NCBI GenBank assembly: GCA_012840445.1 | Contig: DULI01000012.1 | Span: 45,762-109,761 of the forward strand | DNA from: Clostridiales bacterium | GTDB lineage: Bacteria; Bacillota; Clostridia; Oscillospirales; Acutalibacteraceae | DNA length: 64,000 nt | Reading direction: 5' to 3' | In this document: positions 35,067 to 43,631 of the stretch, piece after piece | Position numbering within the stretch: the stretch's first letter is position 1 | Layout: each line of letters opens with the position of its first letter | Made by a program: the position numbers and the translations under genes | The notes under the pieces: generated by a model | What the model was told of the DNA's origin: nothing | Database searches by the model: none | Seen by the model: only the letters and a program-made list of their open reading frames with translations

Positions 35067-35552
35067 GTATTTTCGAGCACCAAGAATATGCAGGTAACGT
35101 ATGGTGCTGTAAACATATGTATCAAGGGGCCTCATATAGACGTCGAATGTGTGTGCCGCAACATAAATACGGCCGTCTCTTATTCCTGTCACGACCGGCG
35201 TGTGATAGAAGCGGTTGTTGGCGTCGCCGAGTTGCACTATATCCCCAGCCTGTATATTCTGCCTATCGACTAAAACTGCATAGGGGCCGACACTTTTGTT
35301 ATTGATCAGGAAGTTGTATAAAAACTGTACTCCGGTCCAAGATGGGGATCTTCTGTTGCCGTCTATATAATACCAGCCGTAAACCGGCGTGTAGTTCATC
35401 ACCCCGCAGCCGGCGTATATGCACTGGGAGGCAAAGTTTGTGCAGTCGCCGCCCATGTTGTCAAAATTTAAATATTTGGGATTCCTGGACAAAGCCCATT
35501 TTTTTGCATACTCTAAAACAGCATCGCGGTTATAAGGTATATTGGTTAACAT
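35058..35552 (-). CDS. Amidase_6 family (CHAP-like) putative amidase
   Basis: 164 residues matching the Amidase_6 family common in spore-formers. RDAVLEYAKKWALSRNPKY opens the domain; GGDCTNFASQCIYAGCG near 34-50 holds the presumed nucleophile Cys37, and FYHTPVVTGI near 115-124 the histidine. No signal peptide is visible, so it may act inside the spore mother cell or be carried by another route. Activity on cell-wall peptides is inferred from the papain-like motif order. Confidence 0.82.
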   Translation of the reverse strand: MLTNIPYNRDAVLEYAKKWALSRNPKYLNFDNMGGDCTNFASQCIYAGCGVMNYTPVYGWYYIDGNRRSPSWTGVQFLYNFLINNKSVGPYAVLVDRQNIQAGDIVQLGDANNRFYHTPVVTGIRDGRIYVAAHTFDVYMRPLDTYVYSTIRYLHILGARKYTN

Positions 35553-35673
35553 AAAATATCTCCCTGGTAATATTTTATTTGCTAATCTTCAAAGTGTTCG
35601 GCCAAAAGGCTTAATAGGAGAGAAAGGCGAAAGCAGGCGTTTGTTAGGGTAGCCTCGGCTGTGCAGTTAGAGA

Positions 35674-35710
35674 TAAAAAATAAATCACCTGTGAAAACAC
35701 AGGTGATTTA
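35674..35710 (-). terminator. intrinsic terminator after sulfatase gene
   Basis: Minus-strand TAAATCACCTGTG and CACAGGTGATTTA pair, followed by TTTTTTATC. Confidence 0.85.
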
Positions 35711-35715
35711 TACTT

Positions 35716-37146
35716 TTAGTCAAGTGCCAAATCGGTGTGAAGCGTTGCGGTCTTTAGAATTATGCGGTTTCTAATCCAGTTGTCCCTATAATAGCTACAA
35801 CTTTCAAAGGTGTCGTTAATACTATGCATTTTTTGTTTTAGTTTGGTTCTATATTTGTTAAGCAAAAACTCGTATTCGGGATTTGTGGCTAAATTATTCA
35901 TTTGGTAAGGGTCTGACAGGTTGTCAAATAATAGCTCAAGGCCGTCCGAGCGGTAGATTGCATAGGTGTACCTTTTGTCTCTTATAGCCCGCCACTCATG
36001 TCCGTCTGAAAAATCGGCGGTGGCACCGGTGCACATCATTAAGGCAAACTCTGGCTCGGGCCCTTCACCCGTCATTATTTTCCTGCTTATATCCATTCCC
36101 TCTACTTCAGGGGGAATGGGCAGATTCATCATTCCCAATAGTGTCGGCATAATATCAACCGTGTTAAGGCAGACGTCGCATTTATGGGGTTTTAGTTTGC
36201 CCGGCCAGCGGATAAGGAATGGAACCCTTACAGCCTCGTCGTAAAAAATGTTTTTGGCGCGGCGGCCGTGGGCACCGAACAACTCACCATGGTCAGAAGT
36301 AAATACCAGAATGGTGTCATTCTCAAGATTTAGTCTTTTTAGCGCCTCAAGCAGACGACCAATGTTGTAGTCCAAATTGGCAGTCATTGCGTAGTAAACC
36401 CTCATCCACTCGGTAAGTTGTCCCCGTTCGCCTTCCGACAACCTTGCCCAAGCGTCGGCATGAGGGTCATTTTCGGGAAGGTAATTTGGCGGCAGTTCAA
36501 ATTCCACATCTTTAAACATATCTAGATATTCTTTTGGCACGTTTTCGGGAATCCACGGGTCGTGCGGGGTTCCGTAAGACAGGAATAGGGCAAATGGTTT
36601 ATCCGATTTGGAGAATTCCTCCAACCTTTCAATTGCCATATCTGTCTGGGCGTCGGGCTCGTATTTGTCCACATAAACTTTTTCGGGTGAATTGGTGTGA
36701 TAATATGCATGTTCGCCATAGTAATCGTGATGGAAATTATACGCTGCGAAGAACCCATCGAAGCCAAGCCTGTCAGGCCCCGGAGGTATAAAGGAGTTTT
36801 TTGGGTCAAAATGGTTGCCTAATTCGTTTGCATACATATGCCATTTGCCGATATATGCAGTTTCAAATCCAGCGCCATTCAATATATGTGCAAAACAGGT
36901 GTGGTCGGTATTCATGCGGATTTCATTGATTACCATACCTGTGCTGGTGGTATATTTGCCGGTAAACAGCGAAGCTCTGTATGGAGCGCAGACCGGGTGG
37001 CCTGAAACTGCATTGCATAAATCCACACTTTCAGAAGCCAACCGATCGATATTCGGGGTTTTAGCCCTTTTGTCTCCCGCATATCCGCACGAAGACCATC
37101 GCAATTGGTCTGCAAAGACATACAGCAGGTTAGGTTTTCTGTTCAT
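35716..37146 (-). CDS. sulfatase (Cys-type, S1 family)
   Basis: 476 residues of the alkaline phosphatase-like sulfatase fold. PNLLYVFADQLRW near 5-17 supplies the first metal Asp, CAPYRASLFTGKY near 52-64 is the C-x-P-x-R formylglycine signature, and VFTSDHGELFGAHG near 280-293 the second metal site. The signature Cys must be oxidised to formylglycine, done by the maturase whose gene overlaps upstream by 4 bp. No signal peptide is visible, so it may be cytoplasmic. Substrate could be a sulfated glycan or a phosphonate/sulfate ester; unknown. Confidence 0.92.
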   Translation of the reverse strand: MNRKPNLLYVFADQLRWSSCGYAGDKRAKTPNIDRLASESVDLCNAVSGHPVCAPYRASLFTGKYTTSTGMVINEIRMNTDHTCFAHILNGAGFETAYIGKWHMYANELGNHFDPKNSFIPPGPDRLGFDGFFAAYNFHHDYYGEHAYYHTNSPEKVYVDKYEPDAQTDMAIERLEEFSKSDKPFALFLSYGTPHDPWIPENVPKEYLDMFKDVEFELPPNYLPENDPHADAWARLSEGERGQLTEWMRVYYAMTANLDYNIGRLLEALKRLNLENDTILVFTSDHGELFGAHGRRAKNIFYDEAVRVPFLIRWPGKLKPHKCDVCLNTVDIMPTLLGMMNLPIPPEVEGMDISRKIMTGEGPEPEFALMMCTGATADFSDGHEWRAIRDKRYTYAIYRSDGLELLFDNLSDPYQMNNLATNPEYEFLLNKYRTKLKQKMHSINDTFESCSYYRDNWIRNRIILKTATLHTDLALD

Positions 37147-38243
37147 TTAATCACCCTTTGTATATATTTTGACAGATGTACGAAACTGTTAACAGTTTCG
37201 CTTAAAAAATCTTTAAAGGGGCAATAGTTTTCAACGGCAAAATAGAAATGGCGGTATCTTTTGCATCCACCGTTACATATGGTTTGAAAGCTGCAGTTTT
37301 TGCAAATAGGATTTTGCTCGCCGGCATCTTGCAAAAAGCGTTTAACACATTCCGTATTATAAAGCTGCTCGAAAGACGCGTTGTTTATGTTGCCAGCATT
37401 ATATTCATCGACACAATAAAAATCGCAAGGATAAACACTGCCATCAGCTTCAATTACATACTGCATCTGGCAAATACCCAGCATGCCGCATTGTTCGGGC
37501 ATTTGGCCGGTTATACTTTGGATTATATTATCAAACAACCTGATACTGATGTATCTTCCGTTGATTAATTCTTTGTACCATAGCCTGAACAGCACTTTAA
37601 GAAAGTCGGCGTACAGCTGCGGTGTAAGTGAATAGACGCTTCTTTCGATTGCGTTAAAAGGCTCCAGACAGGGAATAAACTGCAGATAATCGAATTGTTT
37701 TAAAAAGTCAAAAACCTTTTTAGGATGCCTTGCCACCTGTTTTGAAACCACGGTAAGAATGTTGAAATCCACATTATGTTTGTGAAGCAGCTTGGCCGCT
37801 TCCAATACCCGTTTTGAGGAGTTCTGGCGCAGGAAATTATGTATATCGGGCGTTCCGTCGAAAGACAGGCCGACTAAAAAATGATTTTGCTTAAAAAGCA
37901 TGCACCAATCGCTGTCAATTAATAAGCCGTTTGTCTGAATGGAATAGTTTATGTTGACAGTTTTAGTTTTTTTTGCGTTTGCATACTCGGTAAACGCTTT
38001 GAAAAAATCAATCCCTGCAAGTGTCGGTTCGCCGCCTTGAAAGGCAAAAATCAGATTGCCGGAATGGTTTATATGTTCAAATGCCCTGTCTATTATTCGA
38101 AATGAAGTGTTGTAATCCATTAGCCCATAAGATTTTGTTGTGCGGCAAGAGATGACATCCGAATAAAAACAGTAAGTACACCCCAAATTGCAATTGGAAG
38201 AGGCTGGTTTTATTAAAGTAGAAAAAGTCGGCATATTCTGCAT
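37143..38243 (-). CDS. anaerobic sulfatase maturase (radical SAM, SPASM)
   Basis: 366 residues. CNLGCTYCFY near 18-27 is the CxxxCxxC site for the SAM-cleaving 4Fe-4S cluster; FQGGEPTLAG near 68-77 is the SAM glycine motif. C-terminal cysteines in QCGMLGICQM, YPCDFYC and CKNCSFQTICNGGCKR bind the auxiliary clusters. It converts Cys to formylglycine in the sulfatase encoded directly downstream; the 4-bp overlap makes the pairing firm. Oxygen sensitivity implies an anaerobe. Confidence 0.93.
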   Translation of the reverse strand: MQNMPTFSTLIKPASSNCNLGCTYCFYSDVISCRTTKSYGLMDYNTSFRIIDRAFEHINHSGNLIFAFQGGEPTLAGIDFFKAFTEYANAKKTKTVNINYSIQTNGLLIDSDWCMLFKQNHFLVGLSFDGTPDIHNFLRQNSSKRVLEAAKLLHKHNVDFNILTVVSKQVARHPKKVFDFLKQFDYLQFIPCLEPFNAIERSVYSLTPQLYADFLKVLFRLWYKELINGRYISIRLFDNIIQSITGQMPEQCGMLGICQMQYVIEADGSVYPCDFYCVDEYNAGNINNASFEQLYNTECVKRFLQDAGEQNPICKNCSFQTICNGGCKRYRHFYFAVENYCPFKDFLSETVNSFVHLSKYIQRVIK

Positions 38244-38247
38244 CCCT

Positions 38248-38820
38248 CTAAAGTTTGAATAGGTATTTTATTATAAATCCTGCTGCGCCAAAAAAGAGCA
38301 TAAAAAGCGTTGGGCTAAATTTGAAACGCCTTAATAAAATAAAACCTATAACAATAAGCCCTAAAGCGAGCAGGTCCACATTTTCCGCAGTGAAAGAGAC
38401 AAGTCCCGTCGGCCAAATGGTTAATAGCACAATCGATATGCAGGCTGAGGCAATGAGGGCTACAACAGCCGGTCTTAACCCATTTAGTACCGACTGCACG
38501 ATATTTGCGTTTTGGAATTTAACATAAAAGTGGGCTATAGTTATCAAAATGATACATGAGGGAAGAATGCTGCCTAAAGTCGCGACTAGTGCACCGGGCA
38601 ATCCTGCTACCTTTTGGCCAACAAAAGTCGCGGCATTAATTGCGATTGGTCCGGGGGTCATTTGGGATATGGAAACTATATCAATAAATTCCTCTTGGGA
38701 CAGCCAGTTGTTTATTGTTATTACCTGATTTTCTATAAGAGGCAACGCGGCGTATCCTCCGCCAAAACTGAAAAGCCCAATTTGAAGAAAGCTCAAAAAC
38801 AGTTTAAATAATATCATCAA
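38248..38820 (-). CDS. chromate transporter, half-size subunit 1
   Basis: 190 residues with about six helices. The opening FKLFLSFLQIGLFSFGGGYAALPL (quoted as LQIGLFSFGGGYAALPL), then VSISQMTPGPIAINAATFVG, is the CHR family signature. It pairs with the adjacent half-size homologue; together they equal one long-chain ChrA. Chromate or sulfate export is the family activity; the natural substrate in this setting is unknown. Overlaps the upstream gene by 4 bp. Confidence 0.9.
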   Translation of the reverse strand: MMILFKLFLSFLQIGLFSFGGGYAALPLIENQVITINNWLSQEEFIDIVSISQMTPGPIAINAATFVGQKVAGLPGALVATLGSILPSCIILITIAHFYVKFQNANIVQSVLNGLRPAVVALIASACISIVLLTIWPTGLVSFTAENVDLLALGLIVIGFILLRRFKFSPTLFMLFFGAAGFIIKYLFKL

Positions 38821-39389
38821 TTGTCGCTTTCCTTTCTATACTTTTTGTATAACCCCATAAGGGCGCCCAAGGCACCGCAGGCCAATATTATAAAAAACAC
38901 ATTGACCTTAAAGAAAAAAGCCAAAACAAACGCAGTAGCCATTATTATTATGTTAACTAACTTTTTGTTTTTAATCACACCTGCTACCATAGATACCACG
39001 ACATCGGAAATAACGGCGCAAACCGCCACCTGCAATCCCCAGAGCACTGCATGTACAATTTCATTCTCTTTAAATGCAAGATAAAACACTGAAATTACCG
39101 ATATTATCACCAAAGGGGGGAGTATGGTGCCGATAATAGTCATTATAGCACCTGGTATTCCAGCCAGTTTGTATCCGACTAAAATAGAGGCATTTACTGC
39201 AATGGCCCCGGGAGAGGACTGTGCAATTGCCGTGATATCCAACATCTCAGCTTCGGACAGCCAATTGTATTTTTGCACAAACTTCTGGCGCATTAGAGGG
39301 ACAATGACGTAGCCGCCGCCGATGGTAAATGCGCTTAAAGTGAAAGTGGACCAAAAAAGTTTTAGATAAAAAAGAAAATTCCTTTTCAA
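38817..39389 (-). CDS. chromate transporter, half-size subunit 2
   Basis: 190 residues, about six helices, with the same signature in variant form: FTIGGGYVIVPLMRQKFVQK and ITAIAQSSPGAIAVNASILVG. The two tandem, overlapping half-size genes are typical of short-chain CHR pairs in Firmicutes, where the two proteins insert with opposite topology and both are needed. Confidence 0.9.
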   Translation of the reverse strand: MKRNFLFYLKLFWSTFTLSAFTIGGGYVIVPLMRQKFVQKYNWLSEAEMLDITAIAQSSPGAIAVNASILVGYKLAGIPGAIMTIIGTILPPLVIISVISVFYLAFKENEIVHAVLWGLQVAVCAVISDVVVSMVAGVIKNKKLVNIIIMATAFVLAFFFKVNVFFIILACGALGALMGLYKKYRKESDN

Positions 39390-39460
39390 TTTTTTCGCTC
39401 CAAAAATCAGTTTATTAAATTAATATTACCATAAAAATTAAATCCTTCAATAAGACTTAC

Positions 39461-39487
39461 AAAATAAAAAATCCCCGTTACGGGGAT
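39461..39487 (-). terminator. intrinsic terminator of matrix/secretion operon
   Basis: Minus-strand ATCCCCG, loop TAA, CGGGGAT followed by TTTTTTATTT, 13 nt after the last gene's stop. Confidence 0.85.
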
Positions 39488-39499
39488 GGACAATTGTTT

Positions 39500-40906
39500 T
39501 TATGATTGCATTTTCCTTAAAAAATTATAAATTTGATTGTGGAAAAACAGCAGCAACAAAGGAATTATCATAAAGATAATTCTGCCCCACAGGGTGTTGG
39601 CAATAATAATTAATGCACCAAGCCAACGGTTTTTATAAATATATACTCCGAATATCTGCGATTTTGGAACGGATTTTACCATAGAACCTTTTTGGGATAT
39701 TGGGGGATAGTAATCAATATCCACAATATAATTTTCGCCGTCGGTTCCAATTATCCTTTCTATATAAACCGTATTATCCTGTTTAAATAAAACAATTTGC
39801 CCTACATCTAAGGAGGTCGTATTATCAAGGGCTTTAAAGCACACAAAGTCGTTTTTGCTTATTTCCGGCTGCATGGTGTCTGACATGAACAAAAATGGCA
39901 TTAAACCTGTATATGAGTTGCTGTTAGGCTCGGAGATGGAAATAACTATTACAAATATGTTAAATAACACCGCAATTATGTTGATTAAGGCAATGGAAGT
40001 TATGGTTGCGGTTTTGGCTATTCTGTTTTGACGCTGAATTCTTTCAGGGTCGTACAAATTCTGCAATTTGCCTGTAGAGGACTCTAGTTTTAATATCTTT
40101 GTCGCGGCGGGCAAATTATACAGGTTGTATGTCTCTGATGGGAGGCTGTAATACTTTGCAATGGTTTTTGCCCTAAAGATACAAACAATAATGCAAAGTA
40201 CAACCAAAATAAAACAAAGCATTAGGTATGGGCTGTTACCGAATGAAATCAAATTATAAGGGTTTTGCATTGCAACACGGTTGGTTACAAGCGCACTATA
40301 TCCCAGAATGTTTTTCAGGATAATCTGGATAATGTATATGAACACTGAAAAATACCGGGCAATATTTAATCTTTTTATAAATAAGGAGGAGGTAAGGAGT
40401 ATAAAGGTTAAAACCAAAAGGTCGGTGATTCCCATGAGGTAGAGAGATGGGATATAATCAAGCCTAAAGGTGTATTTTAAAAGGGCAGTTAATACTGCAG
40501 TAACGGCAAATCCTGTAGTATAAATTGCAATAAGCGAAAACAAAAGCGCAAAAATCTTGGAAAATATCATCAATACGGGCTTGTATCCCATTTTGCAAAG
40601 CAAATACCAGCAGTTTTTCCTGATTTCTTCAAAGGTCAGGTCATGGTAGTATATTAAAAAATAAATAAAAATAAGAAAGAGGGATGTAAAGTTATAGGTA
40701 TATAAAGTAGTGAAAAAGCTTTTTTGCATTATATACGGGTAGGCATCGATTAAAACAGTATCGGTAAACGTCATCAGAACAAGGTGCAGGGCAATGGCTG
40801 CAAGACCGATAAACAGGCCGAATACAAATTGCCTGTTTGTACTTAAACTGCTTTGCTTGTATGTTTGCCGGAGTTCCTTTTTAAAAAAACTATCCCTGTA
40901 TATCAT
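39500..40906 (-). CDS. ABC-2-like permease fused to a degenerate SipW-type peptidase domain
   Basis: 468 residues. Residues 1-250 have about six helices arranged like an ABC-2 permease, with DLTFEEIRKNCWYLLCKMGYKP in the expected cytoplasmic loop (given as DLTFEEIRKNCW). A further helix at 302-330 leads into a C-terminal S26 signal-peptidase-like domain: FMSDTMQPEISKNDF at 340-354, DVGQIVLFKQDNTVYIERI at 367-385. Alignment with the neighbouring intact SipW shows its nucleophile Ser replaced by Thr344 and its base His by Glu383, so normal catalysis is unlikely. A final hydrophobic stretch closes the protein. The gene overlaps the pseudo-ATPase gene by 17 bp. No such fusion is familiar to me; function unknown, probably in export or assembly of the matrix proteins. 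Confidence 0.72.
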   Translation of the reverse strand: MIYRDSFFKKELRQTYKQSSLSTNRQFVFGLFIGLAAIALHLVLMTFTDTVLIDAYPYIMQKSFFTTLYTYNFTSLFLIFIYFLIYYHDLTFEEIRKNCWYLLCKMGYKPVLMIFSKIFALLFSLIAIYTTGFAVTAVLTALLKYTFRLDYIPSLYLMGITDLLVLTFILLTSSLFIKRLNIARYFSVFIYIIQIILKNILGYSALVTNRVAMQNPYNLISFGNSPYLMLCFILVVLCIIVCIFRAKTIAKYYSLPSETYNLYNLPAATKILKLESSTGKLQNLYDPERIQRQNRIAKTATITSIALINIIAVLFNIFVIVISISEPNSNSYTGLMPFLFMSDTMQPEISKNDFVCFKALDNTTSLDVGQIVLFKQDNTVYIERIIGTDGENYIVDIDYYPPISQKGSMVKSVPKSQIFGVYIYKNRWLGALIIIANTLWGRIIFMIIPLLLLFFHNQIYNFLRKMQS

Positions 40907-41870
40907 GCTTTTTCAAAATTCCTTTGACTGCATTTTTCACCGTTTTGGGGCTTAAATTAATCTGGTTAGGAGTTAGTTGAAGCTGTGAAATTTTATTATG
41001 GATGAATTTAATATCCTCTAGATAACCAAAAGCGGGCCTGCTGATTATAAGCTGATTATTAATAACTTCATAATTATACTGGGGCATCTCGTTTTTCAGG
41101 AAGTTTAAAATGCTTTCAAGCTGGTTGCCGTAAATAATTATCGTCGTATCATCATACAGTTCGCAAAAATCCCGCACAGGGCCGGAATAGGCAACATTGC
41201 CATTAATTAGAAACGCAATGTGGCTGCAGACCTCTTCGATAAGATTACTGTCGGTAGTTGAAATTACCAGGGTTTTGCCTGATTCGATGCAAAGATTGGC
41301 GATATTTTTCACTACTGAAACTTGCTGGCTGGTATATTTAAGTTCCGGAATATTGAAGACGATAAGCTCGCTTTTTGAAAGGTATGCAACAAGCAAAATT
41401 ATAATTACTTTATATTCATCCGGAAGCGTATGAATGGGGGAAAGCGATATGTTTGACAATCCAATATCAATAAGCAGCTGTAGCAATTGCTTTTGTCGCA
41501 TTACCACATCGGTTTTGCTTTTGGCTGTGGCAAACATTAAGTATTCAAGCACATTCATGCTGTTATAAATCATATTTGCGGTGCCAATATAAAACACATG
41601 GGGGAGAATGATGCGTTTTAAACGCATCATTCCTCTTTCGATCAGTACACACCGCCCATCGTTGTATGGTTTGATGTTTGCCATGATTTCAAGAAGCAAT
41701 TTTATTTCTAACAGTGAATTCCCGCTAATCCCCCATACCTCGCCTTTATGGATGGACAGGTTTATGTTTTGCAGTATGCGCCGGTATTGGACAGAGTTAA
41801 AGTATATTTCGCAGGAGGACAACCGGTCCATGTAAACCACTTTCAGATTTGCAGGGTTTGAATTCTCCAT
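40890..41870 (-). CDS. ABC ATPase-like protein lacking all catalytic motifs
   Basis: 326 residues. The fold-level pattern of an ABC ATPase is present (ILQNINLSIHKGEVWGISGN, then MNVLEYLMFA, then IAFLINGNVAYSGPV), but the working parts are gone. Walker A reads ISGNSLLEIKLLLE, with Ile at the Lys position; the signature reads LPDEYKV; Walker B reads ELIVFNIPEL, without Asp-Glu; the H-loop reads ISTTDS. It is unlikely to hydrolyse ATP and may act as a scaffold for the permease fusion encoded next. ATG 41870 is chosen because AGGGG is 7 nt upstream. The frame is intact, so this is not a decayed gene. Confidence 0.75.
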   Translation of the reverse strand: MENSNPANLKVVYMDRLSSCEIYFNSVQYRRILQNINLSIHKGEVWGISGNSLLEIKLLLEIMANIKPYNDGRCVLIERGMMRLKRIILPHVFYIGTANMIYNSMNVLEYLMFATAKSKTDVVMRQKQLLQLLIDIGLSNISLSPIHTLPDEYKVIIILLVAYLSKSELIVFNIPELKYTSQQVSVVKNIANLCIESGKTLVISTTDSNLIEEVCSHIAFLINGNVAYSGPVRDFCELYDDTTIIIYGNQLESILNFLKNEMPQYNYEVINNQLIISRPAFGYLEDIKFIHNKISQLQLTPNQINLSPKTVKNAVKGILKKHDIQG

Positions 41871-41887
41871 AATCATTCCCCTAAATT

Positions 41888-42409
41888 TTATGTCAGCGGG
41901 ATTTTAAACACAAAGACCGCAACAATGCGCTCAGGGTCCAACAGGTCTGGGTCGGGCGAATTTATAGGGTTGTCGCCCTTGGTACGATATTTAACATTGC
42001 CATCCTGGTCAATTATTTTTTCTATAATCCTGTGGGTAACCGTAGCCCCGCTTTCGGTTTTGAATGTCACCACGTCCCCGACCGAAAGGTTGTTTGGGTC
42101 ATCAGGCTCTTTCGTTAAAATAACCGTTCCAATGTTGAAAGTGGGCTGCATACTACCAGATTCGACGATGTAAAGACTGTATCCCAAAATGCTGACAGTT
42201 TTGCCCTTGGCCCTGGCCGTAAGCACAAGGCCAAATATTACTACTAAAATCACAATAATAAGGCTTAAAAACATCCCGATGATTCTCTTTGCCCAGCACC
42301 GAAAACCTTTAGCGCCCTTGACGTTCTTTTTAAGAGCAGCGTCAAGTTCTTTAAGCATATCTTCTATCTGTTTTTCGGTTGTGTACTGAATTTTTTCCAA
42401 TTTACTCAC
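41888..42409 (-). CDS. sipW: signal peptidase I, SipW/ER type
   Basis: 173 residues. A helix at about 43-65 is followed by the S26B motifs VESGSMQPTF (nucleophile Ser86), VTHRIIE (base His126, in place of the Lys of ordinary SipS) and TKGDNP (Asp146). SipW enzymes cleave TasA/camelysin-like matrix proteins, and two such proteins are encoded upstream in this operon. The usual C-terminal second helix is absent: the protein stops soon after VFVFKIPL. The 40-residue charged N-terminus is cytoplasmic. Confidence 0.9.
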   Translation of the reverse strand: MSKLEKIQYTTEKQIEDMLKELDAALKKNVKGAKGFRCWAKRIIGMFLSLIIVILVVIFGLVLTARAKGKTVSILGYSLYIVESGSMQPTFNIGTVILTKEPDDPNNLSVGDVVTFKTESGATVTHRIIEKIIDQDGNVKYRTKGDNPINSPDPDLLDPERIVAVFVFKIPLT

Positions 42410-42435
42410 CTTAATATTATTCTAACATAAAATAA

Positions 42436-42467
42436 TAAAAAAAGCTGTTAAAAAACAGCTTTTTTTA
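42436..42467 (-). terminator. intrinsic terminator inside the operon
   Basis: Minus-strand AAAGCTGTT/AACAGCTTT hairpin with T-tract, between the second TasA-like gene and sipW. It probably makes the structural genes more abundant than the secretion genes. Confidence 0.75.
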
Positions 42468-42480
42468 TTATTTAAATAAA

Positions 42481-43014
42481 TTATTTTTGAGTACCGGTTA
42501 CAGTGACACTTAAGGCAGTACCAAAGCCATTGCCGGCATAGTTCGCATCAATTTCATCGTTGCTGGGCCATTCGATTATAACCTTATATGTATGTGACTG
42601 ACCTTCTTCCGCTAAAACAAATTCATCGTCAATTTCAATTAAGCCAACGCCAGTAACTTCACCAACATTTTGCTCTGAATCGTTAACAACGGAAACCTTA
42701 AGTGGTTCGATAGCCTGTTTTCCATCGGCAGCTTTTACGTCGATCTTTATATCAAGATCCATTGCAGTTTCTGAAATAGCAGTTCCGTCATAGTTTTTAA
42801 TTGCGAATTCCCATTCTACAGTCTCGCCAGGAGCGATTTTGACATCCTTCTCAAAGGTGTCCTCACCGTCTTCCAAAAGGATAAACTCCTTGGCCACTAC
42901 GCTGCCTTCGGCCAGGTTGTCAAGAGTAACGGTGTACAGCGCGAATGTGCCGGAAACGATAGAAATGGATATGATGGAAATTAACAACACTACTAAAATG
43001 GGCAGTTTTTTCAT
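42481..43014 (-). CDS. TasA/camelysin-like secreted matrix protein
   Basis: 177 residues. A short basic start, a helix (5-22) and the SipW-type cleavage context SGTFALYTVTLDNLAEGSVV, then an Ig-like beta domain with VEWEFAIKNYDGTAISETAM and a C-terminal NYAGNGFGTALSVTVTG. TasA and CalY proteins form fibres of the biofilm matrix. It is closely related to the N-terminal domain of the first gene of the operon. AAGGAGG is 7 nt before the ATG, the strongest ribosome site of the operon. Confidence 0.82.
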   Translation of the reverse strand: MKKLPILVVLLISIISISIVSGTFALYTVTLDNLAEGSVVAKEFILLEDGEDTFEKDVKIAPGETVEWEFAIKNYDGTAISETAMDLDIKIDVKAADGKQAIEPLKVSVVNDSEQNVGEVTGVGLIEIDDEFVLAEEGQSHTYKVIIEWPSNDEIDANYAGNGFGTALSVTVTGTQK

Positions 43015-43036
43015 GAATTTTCCTCCTTAATTTTTT

Positions 43037-43603
43037 TTATTTTTTTATAGGAATACCTAATTCCTGACAAGCAGATTTCGGGTCGGGGCAAACAAACAGA
43101 TAAGGGTTGTTATTAAGTGTCCGGTTCTTGCCGATTGTTGTGTATAAGGAATCGTCAAACAAGTCTTGACCTGGTTTAATATAATAGAAACCATCCAACC
43201 AGATTCTGGTGCCGTCGTAAAAATTAATCTTTATTCTGTTTCTAAAGTATATTAAGTAGTAATCACGTTCGTCATTAGGGCTGCCAATGGTAAGTGATAT
43301 ATCATTAAGCTGGTAGATTTGTTTAGTAAAGGCAACGAAAGAATAGGAGTTGTTAATATTTAAGTCTTGCGTGACATATAACATGCCCATGATTAAATTT
43401 TCCGAAATACTTTTCAGGTCAGGTTCGATTTTTTGATTGCCGCCGCCCGGTTCTTCATAATACATGGATTCGATTCTTTCGATATCCGGGCTGATATCTG
43501 CATTGTTGTTAAATCCGGTGGTAAAAGCAGACCAGGTGCTCGTACCTGCGGAAGATATAATAACTAATAGAAGGACAGCAATAATAACAATTTTAATTTT
43601 CAC
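43037..43603 (-). CDS. small exported protein of the SipW operon
   Basis: 188 residues from a GTG at 43603, chosen because GGGGGG lies 5 nt upstream; a frame to 43639 would overlap the preceding gene without a ribosome site. The N-terminus has a membrane helix followed by SSAGTSTWSAFTTGF, resembling SipW-processed signals. The rest is rich in Tyr, Asn and Ile with no recognised domain; two Cys near the end (VCPDPKSACQ) could form a disulfide. It may be a minor fibre or anchoring subunit, by analogy with TapA; that is inference from position only. Confidence 0.6.
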   Translation of the reverse strand: MKIKIVIIAVLLLVIISSAGTSTWSAFTTGFNNNADISPDIERIESMYYEEPGGGNQKIEPDLKSISENLIMGMLYVTQDLNINNSYSFVAFTKQIYQLNDISLTIGSPNDERDYYLIYFRNRIKINFYDGTRIWLDGFYYIKPGQDLFDDSLYTTIGKNRTLNNNPYLFVCPDPKSACQELGIPIKK

Positions 43604-43631
43604 CAAATCCCCCCTAAAGCTATTATACCTT

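Noticed and set aside
35063..35554. Plus-strand frames opposite the amidase gene
   Set aside because: Cys/Arg-rich shadow frames of the recognised Amidase_6 gene.
40890..41870. Pseudo-ATPase regarded as a decayed gene
   Set aside because: The frame is full length, has a good ribosome site and overlaps its partner; loss is confined to motifs, which points to repurposing.
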